From NCBI RefSeq assembly GCF_965363235.1, contig NC_134841.1:50055078-50119077 (forward strand): DNA of 64,000 nt, written 5' to 3'. The position numbers and the translations under genes are program-made. Positions 12,880 to 26,146 of this stretch are shown piece by piece (within the stretch, counting starts at the first letter, position 1; every line of letters starts with the position of its first letter). Source of the DNA: Mytilus galloprovincialis. Taxonomy: Eukaryota; Mollusca; Bivalvia; Mytilida; Mytilidae. The notes under the pieces are model-generated. The model was not told the DNA's origin, ran no database searches, and saw only the letters and a program-made list of their open reading frames with translations.

Positions 12880-13600
12880 AAAAACTTACTGCATGACCTA
12901 TCAAAATCTTACCAAATCTTTAAACAGACATACCCACAAGGGATAGTTACGATACAGTTGTCAAGTCTTTAAACAGGTTTAAAAAAATAATGTTGATTAA
13001 TTCTTAAAGGTTCTTTGCATTGGAAAAACTGAATACATTTATTGTTAAACCAGTTGTTAGCATGATGCGAATTATATTCTTCTCGTCTAATCTATGATAG
13101 CATGGCACTAAACCCTCGTATGAGAGGGATTGTGCTTGATTTTCATATCACGAATCTTTCGAATAGTTTAATTGAGGTCTGGTTCTGGCATGTCAGTAAC
13201 TACAGACTACTACTAGTAGTCTTTTTTTAAATTTATGTTGATCTTGTCATTTTGCTTATGGTTTCTTCTATTCTTACATTGGACTCTGACTTCTTTAACC
13301 GGAGTTTTACTGTGCATACTGTTGTTGGTTTGTTTATTCCACATTGGCTTGAGATATAGTGGGAGGGTTGATATATCATAAAACATGTTTAACCCGCCTC
13401 AGTTTTATGTCTGATTGAAGTCAGAAATCTCGGAATCTTTGTAAGTCATTTGTAGTTTTTTTTTTATTTTGGTTAATCCATATGTTTTGGAGTTAAGTGT
13501 TGGATCGATTATTGGTTAGTGGCCGCTGCGTTGCAGTCCCATTGGTTGCCTTGTGCTGTTTTCTGCTCTTTGATTCGGTAGTTGTCTCTCAAAAAAAGTT
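12880..13600 (+). mobile_element. Penelope-like retroelement fossil, 3' part
   Basis: The stretch is collinear with the 3' part of the remains at 17561-17940 and 35990-36620. All share an ACTAAACCC..GAGGGA/GAGGAATTGTGCTTGAT block or a TTTACTGTGC..TTGTTTATTC block in the same order. I read it as a broken 3' fragment of the same Penelope-like family. It is old by its divergence from the other copies. Confidence 0.5.
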
Positions 13601-15389
13601 GTCAAAGTCATTTGATGTTACAATCAAAGTTTTGCACCAAAAAGCTTGATCAAAGGAACGATTGAAAGGAGTTTAGTGTTTACATATAGAAATATGACTG
13701 TTCTTTTTCACAGAATGACTACATTGCATCTTCGCTGTGTATTATGTGTATTACCATTTAGAAAAGGCGAAACAGAGATAGTACACGAGCGAGAAGAAAG
13801 AAACTGCTTGATAAGAAGGCACTCTCTTTTAAGAACACAATAGTACTCGAATTCACTTTTCGTTTTCTCTTGAGGGAACTCATGATATACTAGTAATATC
13901 TTTACAAAACTGCACCCATGACTGGCTTATTCCCATCAGAGTCCACAAAAGTTTCAAGAAAAATAGGATATGATTATATTCCATCTAAGTCCATCAAGTT
14001 TTAAAAATTAAAAGCTTTCTTGTCGCAATAAAAAAATTTCACAAACGTTGACAATTTTATGTCTTAGTAAAATAGACAAGCGAATCAAGTCAAGAAAATG
14101 CCAAACTCTGTTTCTTCATAAATTGATAGGATGTAGTATTTCCAGACACGCCATTACGTGGGCTAAATTCTAAAGATACTTTAATGTGTCAAAATTTTTG
14201 ACATAACCTTAGGTAATCTAATGAAGAAATCATTACGAATACTAACAACAGTCTCATTCCACATCTGTACATAAACAATCCCAAAGAACATAATTTAATG
14301 GTACATCACTCAGCTCACAGCGGTAACTAATTCATTTGTGGTAAATTATTTGTGAACTTTTCTTGAAATAGAACTCTCTGATAGATATAAATAAACTAAA
14401 TGATCAATTATTACTATGCAATAGACACAACATCAAAAATTTTAAAAACTTCCGGAATTTTTTTGATCGTCCTTGATATTTATTTTGACAAACTGATAAG
14501 ATTGGCATTTCAGGAGCAGATTGTTTAGTGATGATCTACCATCAAAACGAATGCCAATTCAGAAACCGGAAATATACAATGCATGCATCAGCTGCAATTG
14601 ATAATTGAAAATGTCAAAACAGACATTTTAAAAATTTATATAAAAAAATGGAGACAAAATTTGTTGAGAAAACATAGAATAGAACTATTTTACTATTTAA
14701 TTTCCGGGGAGAGGCACAGGCACTTGTCTCAATTTCTATAAATCTTAACATAACACAGGTTAACTGAAAAAAGACAAATGCCTGTGGGAGGGGGATTTAA
14801 AAAGATGAATTATTTGGCGTTGGTAAGCAGGATGAAAATGAAAATTCTGCACAAAATGCAGGAAATGTAAATTAGTGTGAAAACAAGTGAAAACAAATTT
14901 TCGTGCGAAAAAAAAAACAATATGGTTTTCGCTCATTGTTGAAGGAACTAAAGGTTGCATGTAGTTCTCCAACACACTAAAATATATGTAGATCTGCGCC
15001 GAAGATAGTTGCATGTGGCCTCTTTTTCGAATAACACGTACTTGTGTTGCTGTTCTATTATTAAAGGAAACTTCATTATGCCACTGCATCCTGACGTGAA
15101 ACATCGCCAAACACAATCGTTCTCGCTTAGTTGACAAGTATGTAAATTCTATATACTTTGGCATTTCAATGGTGAGAAATCGGAAAACTAGCTGTAGCGT
15201 ACGATAAAAATGACACCACCGAAATCGTATCGTTAAAAATCCATTTCTGTTATGGACATACACTAGTTCATGTGTTCTTTGTGTTGTAAATGTGTCGAAA
15301 CATATAAATTCAATCTAAAACAATATAAAAACAGATATACGTACTTGAACATATTATCATGCAACTTAAGAATTTAAGTCAAACGAAAT
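13601..15389. other. No gene seen; one open frame judged spurious
   Basis: A minus-strand open frame spans 14760-15263, but it opens on GTG, lacks recognisable domains and has no splice context. Nothing else was recognised. Confidence 0.4.
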
Positions 15390-16215
15390 AAAATTGAGAA
15401 TGGAAATGGGGAATGTGTCAAAAAGACAACAACCGACCAAAGAGTTAAAAAAAAAAAACCAACCGAACACCAATAGGTCTTTAACACAGCGAGAAAATCC
15501 CGCAACCGGAAGCGGATTTAGATGACCCTTAATCAAACATGTGTACTAGTTTAGTGAAGATGGACCTCGTACTAAACTCCTAAACATATTTATACTTAAA
15601 AACATACACGACCTTTAAAAATGTCTGGGCTCGTTGACTTGGGACAGGCTCAAAAATTACTTGTCGAACTTGCCTTTATTTTCATATGAAAGGTTATTTG
15701 ACATTCCATCAAAGGAAAGCATGGTCATCTACTCATTGATCATAGCATACATGTCTACTGTTTATGTTCATACTGCATTTGTTCATGAATGAACCAAACA
15801 TATATTATCCTCATGCATTCAATCATAGTGCACCACAATTGACATCCGTCGCCTCGAGTAACAAGATATACAAACATGACACTGTATTAAAATACTGCAA
15901 GTTTATGTAAAGGCGGGATGCAAAGAGACGATTTAACTTTTAAGAAGTTAAACCCCATTTATTTACTATAAAGTGAACTCATTTCAAATGTTTGCTATTC
16001 AAATGAACCGTTAAACAGTAGGTCAATAATTGTTCAACTCTCACTACACCCTCTTTTTTCTCTATCTATTTTTGTTAGTAAATTAAATGTCTTTTAAACA
16101 ATTTTACTTATTTTAATGTGTTAACGATGAAATTAATAGATAATGTATAAATCTCAAGAATATATCGTCCTGAACATGCATGAAATATTTGCCACTCGAC
16201 CTTAAGCAACCAACA
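15390..16215 (-). repeat. Dispersed repeat block
   Basis: It opens with AAAATTGAGAATGGAAATGG, which continues into GGGAATGTGTC and GACAACAACCGACCA. The same start is present at 45513-45600 and, reversed, closes the copy at 36560-36620, so this is that family in minus orientation. The right end (16156-16215) repeats the phrase at 5195-5240. Several units may be joined here. Confidence 0.5.
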
Positions 16216-16989
16216 ATAAATCTATCTTACGATTGTACAATCATTTCAGTTGTCAGTACGTATAAACTGATCGTATGAATAGGAGCAAGAATACACCAAT
16301 TAAGTAAAATTCGGTTCAAGTTAGAAGTAAATTTAAACAAATAAAGTAATTTAAATACTGGAGAATGAAGAAGTTAATTCCCCAAAAGCCGGTGGTTTCA
16401 CTTGCGGACAAACACAAACCGAAAGGATACAGGTGCTAAAATTAACTCTAGGGAGGAAACAGATACAACAAAACTCAGAAAACATCAATTGGTAACTTGT
16501 GTCAATTTTTGTTCGGAGAACGTGTCGTGTGTTATGGAGGTTTTATTCGAAAAATACATATCTGGTCTAACTACTCATACGATCTGGCCCGTTTATGACC
16601 AATTGAGTAGACGCAAATGATCATGGCCTAAATACACGTCTAAAATACACGTATGGTCCGGAACATATACATTATGGAGTTATTTCTCTTAAACATGAGT
16701 TTTGCAAGTGTAGAGAATTATCAATGAACGATTATGTAAAATTTACCCGGGTCACGTTTTAAAAGAAACAATCATTACAAGCAGATGTGTAAAGTCGTTA
16801 GGAGCCAATATAAAAATAAGAACTGGTACATGAATTATTGCAAATAGGATAATTATTCCCAAGGACCAAAGAACAAAAAGTAAATTATGGATTTTGCACA
16901 GACGTTCAGCTATGTGTTTAACTCAGACCTGCAAGTTATGGTAAATGCGGCCCTGTTACCGTGTATTGTTTTAAGTTACAATTTATGAC
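16216..16989. other. No feature recognised
   Basis: An open frame at 16402-16620 has no start context or domain that I recognise. No repeats with clear ends were seen. Confidence 0.4.
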
Positions 16990-17940
16990 TATAACATCAG
17001 CTCAGACTCATGGAAACAACATCTGATACACAAATTTGATAACTCCTTTAGACATTTGACTGATGCATTAGCTCTCAATAATGACGACATCAGTATGTAC
17101 AATAAAGAGATTTATCCTGATGAACTGACTTAAAATTTAGCTAATACTTTCAACAAACACTGACTTTCCTGGATCTTGATATCCATATCTTTAACGAGAA
17201 GCTTAATACCAACATTTACGATAAAAGAGATGATTTTTCATTTTCTATTGTAAATTATGCATTTTTAGATGGTGACGTTCTCTTGTCACCATCGTATGGT
17301 GTTTATATATCACCACTTGTTCGATTCGCTCTTGTATGTAACAACGTTTTTTATTTTAGCGATAGAAATCTCTGTATATCTGAAAACCTTTTGCACTAAG
17401 GTTTTCGATATCACAAACAAGTCAAATTATCTACTAAATTTTATCATCGGTACAAGGACATCATTCGTAAATATTTATAAATCAACATGCACACATCTTA
17501 TACGTTCAGGTATTTCATATCCAATCATTTAATGTAATATTCTATACAAAGCACAAAAGCTAACCAAACCTTTCAATAGACTTATTCAGAAGGGATATTG
17601 TTGTTATTTTGCTTATTTTTTTTTTTGTTACCTTTTCTGACATCGGACTTTTAAACTTGGTTGACTGTGCACATTGCTGTTTGTTTGTTTATTCTACAAC
17701 GGCTTCAGGTATAGGAGGAAGATTGAGAACTCACTAGTCATGTTTAACCCCACCAAAATTTTACATCTGTCCCTGATGCTGGCCTTTGTGAGTCTTGTGT
17801 GTTTTTTTAGTTTAATTTTATTAACATGTTTCGGAATTAAGTGTGACTTTCATTTTCACCAACTAGACACATTCCCCACTTCCATTCGGAATTTTAAATT
17901 TCATTTTATAATCTTATGTTTTAGGACATACAAGTGAATT
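16990..17940 (+). mobile_element. Penelope-like retroelement fossil with reverse-transcriptase remains
   Basis: Conceptual reading of the first 550 bp gives pieces such as FLDLDI, IYDKRDDFSFSIVNY and PSYGVYISPLVRFA. From memory, these are typical of the C-terminal part of the reverse transcriptase in a Penelope-like family that is abundant in molluscs. The following 380 bp match the non-coding tails at 12880-13600 and 35990-36620. The copy is clearly broken and 5'-truncated; by its decay it is old. The family call rests on recognised motifs only. Confidence 0.65.
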
Positions 17941-18904
17941 TCAATGTATCAAACTATGATTTTAACTTAGACAATTTGAATTAGCAAGTCCTGTCCTCGA
18001 TCTTAATTTAAATGTTTTACTCCAGTGCCTTGTGCCAATAACACAGGTGATACAATTTGAACAGTAAAATATTGTTCTATTAAGTTCAATTGAGGAATCT
18101 CTGCTATTATCAATCATCGTACGTTCGCTACGGTTTTTCAGCACTAGGAGGGAGATGGAATTAAGATATCGAAAAAAGATAAGGCCATAAAAATAAATAT
18201 ATGAATACAAAACTATATCTGCAACTTTTGTTTGCATACAAAAAAATATACATTTTTGATCATCTATTGTGACAGAGAATCTTCTTTCATCTATTAATAC
18301 ATAATGATTATATTTTTTTCGTCAATGTGATGTCATGCAGGGTTTTTTTTTTTTTTTTTTTTTTATATATTTCATAGCTTTAAGTCTGCTTTGATGAATC
18401 ACAATACTGATTCACAATACTGATTCAGTTTTTTGCATTTTTGTTCTTTGTTTATCTTAGCTTTGTCATCGTTTTTAATGAATACTAACAAGCATATCAT
18501 TAACATGTGTATGCATTACATTATCACAAATACCTAAAAGTTAGTAACACAATTTTGGTAGAAGTAAAGTTTCATTATACGTCGAAATATCTATTGTTAA
18601 TAGCATGTAGTAATTGGATTATTATAAACCCTTGAAACATTAGACGTAAATGATCATTCATATATCTATTAGTATGTTTTGTCAGTCATATGTGATGATA
18701 ACATGCAATTTGCTTATTAAGATTCTTTTGTTGTTACACTTCAAATCATCCATCGCCCTAAAAACAATAAAGGTACAAGTGTTTTTTTCTGGGATTTTAG
18801 GTTTTAACTATCTGAAGCATATGATATTTAGAGAGTAGTACGAAAGAAGAATTATTCTCGTGGGAGAAAAACCAAGTACAAGTTGATCTATTTTTTACAA
18901 TGGA
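17941..18904. other. AT-rich, no gene seen
   Basis: Only low-complexity runs (a T run near 18344-18363) and a short duplicated phrase ACAATACTGATTC near 18401 are visible. Confidence 0.4.
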
Positions 18905-19065
18905 AAATAAACTCATCATAGATACTAGGACTAAATTTAGTATATACGCCAGACGCGCGTTTTGTCTACAAAAGACTCACCAGTGACGCTCGAATCCAAA
19001 AAAGTTAAAAAGGCCAATAAAGTACGAAGTTGAAGAGCATTGAGGACTAAAATTCCTAAAAATTT
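18905..19065 (-). repeat. Dispersed repeat, CCAGACGCGCGTTTTGTC type
   Basis: It holds CCAGACGCGCGTTTTGTCTA and then AAGTTGAAGAGCATTGAGGA. The first half recurs at 2600-2695 (reverse) and 24255-24330; the second half recurs at 8640-8700. This is the most complete copy in the window. Confidence 0.6.
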
Positions 19066-19800
19066 AGCCAAATACAGCTAAAACAAACTTTGATTGAAGC
19101 GTAACAACCATAATGACCTTACATAGTATAAAATGCAAGGTATATATAGATAACAACAACCAGGTTGACATGTTGACCACCTGTTTTTTTGGTCTTATAT
19201 CTCTTTTCGTGTTCGTGTCGTTATACCTCATTGGTCTTTTTTTATGTTTGTTTGAGCGTTCCATGTGATGGTAAACCAGAAATGCGCTTTGGACATTAAA
19301 CAATATAACTTTTCAAATTTCGTGTGTCCGAAGCACTTTTTTTGATTTACATCATAATTGATCAGAATTTGAAAGCTTAACCCAAATATTCAAAGTCAAA
19401 GGATGTGTAAATATCCGAATAAGATACTGGTTGTTATATGACCAAACGAAAACTGTTAATTCTATATTCGTTTTTATGATTCAAAAACTTCCATTATTAC
19501 AAAAAAAATATCAAATATATCATCGTCCCAATAACTGTTTAATAAAGAATACTGTTACTTTTGCCTGAAAACATAATGATGAATTTATTATAAAATACAT
19601 ATTTAATTAACATCAAAGAGGGGGGGGGGGCAATAGGGTGTCCCTTTTTGTCAATTTTGGCAAAAACAGTTAACAAAAATGCAAAAATGCTGATAACGGT
19701 TAACAAAGTGGGTTGAAAACAGTTAACAGCTTTATTTTTTCTCAGATAACATTTAACAACACCTTGAAAAGGACCAAAACAGGTAAACAGGTAAACATAA

Positions 19801-21045
19801 CTAGAGGCTCTAAAGAGCCTGTGTCGCTCACCTTGGTCTATGTGAATATTAAACAAAGGAAGCAGATGGATGCATGACAAAATTGTGTTTTGGTGATGGT
19901 GATGTGTTTGCACATCTTACTTTACTAAACAGTCTTGCTGCTTACAATTATCTCTATCTATAATGAACTTGGCCCAGTAGTTTCAGTGGAAAATGTTAAT
20001 AAAAATTTACAAATTTTATGAAAATTGTTAAAAATTGACTATAGAGGACAATAACTCTTTAGGGGGTCAATTGACTATTTCGGTTATGTTGACTTATTTG
20101 TAAATCTTACTTTGCTGAACATTATTGCTGTTTACAGTTTATCTCTATCTATAATAATATTCAAGATAATAACCAAAAACAGCAAAATTACCGATTCGGG
20201 GGCAGCAACAGAACAACGGGTTGTCCGATTCATCTGAAAATTTCAGGGCAGATAGATCTTGACCTGATAAGTCAGATTTGCTTTAAATGCTTTGGTTTTT
20301 TGAGATATAAGCCAAAAACTGCATTTTACCCCATATGTTCAGTTTTAGCCGTGGCAGCCATCTTGATTTGATGGCCGGGTCACTGGACACATTTTTTAAA
20401 CTAGATACCCAAAGATGATAATGGCCAAGTTTGGATTAATCTAGCAAAGTAGTTTCAGAGGAGAAGATTTTTGTAAAAGATAACTAAGATTTACGAAAAA
20501 TGGTTAAAAATTGACTATAAAGGGCAATAACTCCTAAAGGGATCAACTGACCATTTCGGTCACGTTGACATATTTTTAAATCTTACTTTGCTGAACATTA
20601 TTGCTGTTTACAGTTTATCTCTATCTATAATAATATTCAAGATAATAACCAAAAACAGCAAAATTTCCTTAAAATTACCAATTCAGGGGCAGCAACCCAA
20701 CAACGGGTTGCCCGATTCATCTGAAAATTTCAGAGCAGATAAGTCTTGAGCTGATAAACAATTTTAGCCCTGTCAGATTTGCTCTAAATGCTTTGGTTTT
20801 TGAGTAATGAGTCAAAAACTGCATTTTACCCCTATGTTCTATTTTTAGCCATGGTGGCCATCTTGGTTGGTTGGCCGGGTCATCGGACACATTTTTAAAC
20901 AAGATACCCCAATGATGGTTGTGGCCAAGTTTGGTTTAATCTGGCCCAGTAGTTTCAGAGGAGAAGATTTTTGTAAAAGTTAACGACAGACGACGGATGC
21001 AAAGTGATGGGAAAAGCTCACTTGGCCCTTCGGGCTAGGTGAGCT
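19801..21045. mobile_element. Hairpin-ended element with internal tandem repeats
   Basis: The left end carries the palindrome AGGCTCTAAAGAGCCT and then TGTCGCTCACC. The right end is a hairpin, GCTCACTTGGCCC..GGGCTAGGTGAGC, followed by TAAAA. Internally a unit of about 476 bp is present twice: TCTTACTTTGCTGAACATTA starts at 20105 and again at 20581. A third, shortened copy begins at 19915. Each unit ends near GTAGTTTCAGAGGAGAAGA. There is no coding capacity. I recall such sequences from bivalves. The 3' hairpin next to CTAA is compatible with a non-autonomous Helitron, but this is only a guess. Confidence 0.7.
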
Positions 21046-22305
21046 AAAAAGGTATTCCCCCCCCCCCCCCCATCAAATATATTTCAATTGCGTTGAATTG
21101 ACATCTAACATTGATCTCAAGGCTGAACGATATACATTTTATATATAGTATAATAATGTATTTTTGTTTCACTAATTATGCAGTAATTAAGCATTATCTT
21201 GGTTTTCATCAAGTTTGTTTGCTAAATCTGAACATATTCAATACATTACGTATTTGTTCATAATTTCAAAAGTGTCCTTCTTGTATACACATATCACCAT
21301 AACTAAGTGTGTCTTAGCTATTGGTCAATTGCACTAAAATTTAAAACAGTTTTCAAATATAGTAGTCTCTACAATTTTATTAATAAATCATAACAATATG
21401 AATTCTTAATTTCTTTTAATAACTTATCCGTCCTCGGAGTTCGGTATTTTTGTCATTTTCTTTCTTCATAAAATTCAAAATGTTAACTGCAGGGTTCCGA
21501 GTATTATTTTACAGAGCAAAAAAGGTAAAAGAATAAAACAATGAATCATACAATGTAGGCGTTTATCAAGTTTTTTAAAAAGATAAAAGACATTAGTAGA
21601 AAAAAAAACTGCACTAAAAATCCAATTCAAGTGAATAAATGAGTTTGTATGTAAATATTCCTTTGCAATAATAACTGGGAACTGTAGATATATTTGCTTG
21701 ATCAATTATTGCATTTATTTACTGATCCGTTGCACTGTTTATCTTGTGTTTTTGTATAATTTGTCAAAAGCTTGCTAAGCCAAGGGGAAACAAAGACATG
21801 AATTTGACTTCAATTTGAAATAATCTTTCAAAAACTTGAAACGTTAAATTCAAAGTAATGTTTTTTTTTTTATCAAAGAGATTTTAAGCGATTAAATCAA
21901 TCATCTTTCAATCCTACATTTAATCTATCGACTATTTGAGGAGAGATAACACGTGATTCAGTCATTCTTGTATGTTTTGAATAGGATAGTTGGTTTCCAC
22001 ACGTTCTTTTGGTTGATAAGATTTATTTTGTCATTTTGGATGGACTCCCCCTTTTTGCATTTACCTTGGACTTTTTGTTGAAAATTTCTCATTAAAACGG
22101 AACGTTTGCAAACTAAGAATGAAATTTTAATGACTTCACCAAAATTTATAATGAGTGAGTTTTTCATTTAAATTGTAACACTATAATTTTAAGCACAAAG
22201 ACCAGTCTCTTCTTTTGTGTTCCATTCAAATACACAAACACATCAAACACTTATATTTCGGGACTAAAACACGTTAACTAATTCAAAGTTATATCTTAAC
22301 CAGAT
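21046..22305. other. 5' flank of the first U3 copy, anciently duplicated
   Basis: The part from about 21580 to 22300 aligns loosely with 25250-26146. Shared phrases are TAAAAGACATTA, then AGAGATTT followed by AGCGATTA, then TTGCAAAC, then AAGCACA followed by AGTCTCTT. This block duplication includes the U3 upstream region. No protein-coding gene was seen. Confidence 0.5.
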
Positions 22306-22522
22306 AAGATCATACTTTTAGATATAACTTCTGTAGTATGCAACACCGGGACTTCAGAAATATATGTCTGAACCTAAACCAATGATGAAAAGAAAATACA
22401 TTTCTCAGCATGAAAGTGGTAGAGGCTGTTCTCGGCTTAGTGATGTCATGCTTTTGATCATTGAAGACTGTTACTGTCCTCCTAATGTAGGTAGTAGGAG
22501 AAATCAGACACATTTTGCATGG
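22306..22522 (+). pseudogene. U3 snoRNA pseudogene, copy 1
   Basis: It starts AAGATCATACTTTTAGATAT, matching the 5' end of the intact U3 at 26147. The order of U3 blocks is kept: the box C' region as CAATGATGAAAAG, box B as AGCATGAAAG, box C as CATTGAAGA, then the terminal stem. The highly conserved box A region is degraded (AGATATAACTTCTGTAGT in place of GGATCATTTCTATAGT), and so is box D. It keeps about 110 bp of matching 5' flank, which points to DNA-level duplication and not to retroposition. Confidence 0.85.
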
Positions 22523-22591
22523 TAACATGACAATTATAAAAATGAAATCATTTCATACGCAACATTTCAAATGTGTTTTAAGTAACCAGAT

Positions 22592-22747
22592 AAGATCATA
22601 CTTTTAGATATAACTTCTGTAGTATGCAACACCGGGACTGCATAAATGTATGTCTGGACCTTAACCAACGCTGAAAAGAAAATAAATTTCTTAGAATGAA
22701 GGTGGTAGAGCCTGTCCTCAGCTTAGTGGAGTCAATTAGGTGCCATG
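22592..22747 (+). pseudogene. U3 snoRNA pseudogene, copy 2
   Basis: It begins AAGATCATACTTTTAGATAT and shares with copy 1 the same altered box A, AGATATAACTTCTGTAGT, so it descends from copy 1 or from the same defective ancestor. It is shorter: the segment holding the box C stem is missing, and the end (GGTGCCATGTGA) lines up with the U3 3' flank. Matching flank on the 5' side is limited to a few bases (TAACCAG). Confidence 0.8.
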
Positions 22748-25700
22748 TGATTCAAATTATGATATTAGCAGATGCAAAGTAAACTTGTAAATATTCGATA
22801 TCAACCTATGCAAGTTTTACATTTTATCCTTAAGCTTCCTTGGTTTATGAAGAGGCAAACAATTCATTGAAAAAGAACAAAACTGATTTAAGCAAAATCT
22901 TACACTGAAATTATCAAGTTTATTGATTTTTTATCGACAAATTATTGGTCACGTTTTTTAAGCATTTAAACGTCATTTCTAAGGGAACCAACTGCAATCT
23001 TCTTTCCATCCAACTTTATCCTTTATTCAAATGGGGTAGACATCAGACAGGAGCTTCTCATGAAGACTGACAATAAACTTGCATTATCCTTTTTCGTGTT
23101 TCGCTATAAAAATGATATATTTTCACTGAAAAATTCAAGTTTCGGTGACCATCAAACCTATCTAATTGGATTGTAAGAAAGGATACAGATACACACTCTG
23201 TACTTATATTCAGAAATTGACAATGAATGGGTGAACATATATACTATATGAAACAATAGAGACGTTTTTAAATTTCCAATTGTTAACTTTTAGTTTCTGT
23301 TAATTAACAATCCGCAAGCTTATTGCGTATAGACCCACAAGTTGATGCGATATCCCAGGGCTTGTGTTCCATGTATTACATTACCATTTCGTGCTCAGCA
23401 AAAAAAGTATTTTATTATTTTAAAGATACCACTATCTTTATTTTAAAGATACCACTATCTTTATTTTAAAGATACCACTATCTTTATTTTAAAGATACCA
23501 ATATTATTTTAAAGATACCACTATCTTATTCAGTTTGATACAATTTTTTGTAGTATTTAAAACAAAAGAGTCTGAATATACATGTAGTATATGGGATATT
23601 AAACTAATAAGTATAAGACAAACTAACAATGCCATTGCATATACATAAGTCGACAAAAAGAAAATCAACAATCGAAAAACACAAAATTGAAAATTAAAGA
23701 ATTAGTTTTCGTCCTGAAGCAAGAGTAAATATTTGTTTACAAGAGTACCAAACTCTAAGGTAGATTTAAACAGGTGAACTGCTGGAAAACAACTGTAACA
23801 TTCCTGACTTGATATGAACATTTTCCGAAGAACATCTTGTGTTAAATCCGGTTTTAAAGTATTCAAACCTCTTTCTCCCATGTCAGTTGTATATATATAT
23901 AGTTTAAATATAAATCACAAGAAGGAAATGACACTTTTAAATTGATGTGTCAAAACACCCACAACCAGAAATCTTAAAGCTTAATGAACACATACAGGGC
24001 CATGACAAGAAACATTCGAACGATAGTACATAAACTGCAAAAGTATTCAAATTGATCATTATTTTGCTATATAGATTGTTTGCATCTTTTCTTAAATAAG
24101 AACAATATGGGAAATTGAAGGTGAAGAATTTCGTTTTTTTCTTAGATGTACGGAGATTCATAATTTTTAAGCCATGTTTAAAATGAGTTGACTTGCTCGT
24201 TTCACCCTATTTCTGAAGCTTTAATAGCACAATTAAAAAGTCACTTAATAGTTATCAAAGGTACCAGGATTATAAGTCAACACACCAGACGAGCGTTTCG
24301 TCTACATAAGGCTCATCAGTGACTTAAAAACTTTTTAAAAATTTATCTATTTTCTTAATATTAGAAACAAATAATACGAAATAGCTTTAATTGGTCTAGG
24401 AACCAAAAACCGAAAGAAAAAACCCATCCCCCAAACCAAAAAAAATAGATTAAAAAAAATGTAAAAAACTTAGAATTAACAACCAGAACTGATCAAATTG
24501 TCAATTATAAATCTTGATAAACAGTGCAAATCGTATATATATTTTATCATTATAACTATCTCAACATTTTTTTACTTATTAGAACACTTAACTCTCGATC
24601 ACTTAACCTTTTCATATCATCGACGGTAAAATTCCAGAGGATTAAGTTATCTACATCTTTGTGAAGTTATATTCGTTTAATTTGGTAAAACAAAATTTGA
24701 ATCCAGTTCACGTTAACAGAAAAAATGAAAAATAGTCAAACACTGCCATATATATCGACTTTTTTTTAATTAGAGATACAATGTTTTTTTATTTATTTAT
24801 ATACTCTATGTTTTGAACTGCATGTACTGTATGCTTTAATCTGTAGATTATGTGTGGTTAAATTTGCCTACTTCTAATGATCTTTGAACTATTACTAAAA
24901 CTATTTTTTTATTCTTTGGTTGAATTCTTTCATATCCCTGGTGTCATGGGTGTTGTCTATTTATTTTCGACTTATGAGTTTTCAATGTCCCTCTAGTGTA
25001 TTTCGTAAATATTTTGTCATTACAACGGAAATTATTGATATTTACATTTTATCTCATTGAATATAAAAGACGTAAGTACATTCAACCGATCGACTATATA
25101 AAGAGAGATAACTATGACTTAAATCGATTATTATCAATACTACACTAGTTATTTCCCTTGAATTTGAATAAGAATATACAAATTTTATTTAAACATTATT
25201 GCAGAAAAAAATCACAAATTAAAAATACCATATAGGTTTTTTTCTTTGTTAAAAGACATTACAAAATATAAACTGTATTCAAAAATCCGTAAAATCAATT
25301 TAAGTGATTTACATGGTAAAGAAATTAATTTCAATTAAGGACTAAAGACTGGGTTGATCTAGGCTGAGGATCTAGGGATAGATATGTTTGCTTTAACTTT
25401 TATAGTATTTATTTACAGTATCCGTTATATTGTATTTTTGTGAATTCATATATTATTTGTGACAATCTTCTTAGTCTACATTGTAAAAAAATATGGATTT
25501 TGAAATCAATTTGATTTAAACTGTCAAAAACATAAAATTTTAAATGAACTACAATAATAATAAAAAAATATCATAGAGATTTATAGCGATTACATTATTA
25601 ATCTTTCTTACCTATATTTAAATAATCGGCAATTCATGTAGAGATGAGGAACCTATAATGGGGTGACAACGTAATCACATAATCGGAAATTATTTGCCAA

Positions 25701-26082
25701 AAAATAATACAATCACATATAAATCATTAATTATTTTCTTAATTAAGTTAATAAAAAAAAAATACAATCCTAGATTATCAAAGATCATCAAACAATCAAA
25801 TGATCATGATATATTTGGTCTGTAATCACAGTAAAAACGGCCAAGCAATCGCATGATCAAAAAGATGACCATGGATTCATTCGCACAAAACAAACATACG
25901 ACATCGGTTATTTCCCTTGAACCTAAAAGTTTGCAAACAAAGAACGTACACGTTTAATGTCTAAATTACAACGAAAAATTATGATATTTTCAGTTCTCAT
26001 TTTCCATTTCTTTTTAAATAATATTATTATAAGCACACACACTAGTCTCTTTGTTTTATTTCGGTGCAACTGTTAAAACCAT
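22748..26082. other. Between U3 copies; no protein-coding gene seen
   Basis: AT-rich DNA with simple repeats. A phrase at about 25080-25120 (CGATCGACTATATAAAGAGA) resembles 21927-21950 and again 25628-25650, so part of the U3 flanking block may exist in three copies. A fragment of the CGCGCG-type dispersed repeat lies at 24255-24330. Confidence 0.45.
23413..23530 (+). repeat. Minisatellite, 23-bp unit, about five copies
   Basis: The unit ATTTTAAAGATACCACTATC plus TTT is repeated head to tail. One unit is shortened. It lies between the U3 pseudogenes and the U3 gene. Confidence 0.9.
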
Positions 26083-26105
26083 ACCAAACACCTACACTTA
26101 GTGAC
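26083..26105 (+). promoter_or_regulatory. Candidate proximal sequence element of the U3 gene
   Basis: At about -64 to -42 from the U3 start, ACCAAACACCTACACTTAGT aligns with TCAAACACTTATATTTCGGG at the same place before pseudogene copy 1. This is the usual position of the snRNA-type proximal element of RNA polymerase II snoRNA and snRNA genes in animals. The call rests on position and on conservation between only two copies. Confidence 0.35.
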
Positions 26106-26146
26106 AAATACAGGTAAACAAAAACAAAATGTTATCTTAACCAGGT

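Noticed and set aside
14760-15263. Open frame of 167 codons on the minus strand
   Set aside because: It opens on GTG, its first ATG is internal, composition is unlike a folded protein, and no domain or paired splice site supports it.
23413-23530. CRISPR-like array
   Set aside because: Units of 23 bp follow each other without unique spacers in a eukaryotic genome; it is a minisatellite.
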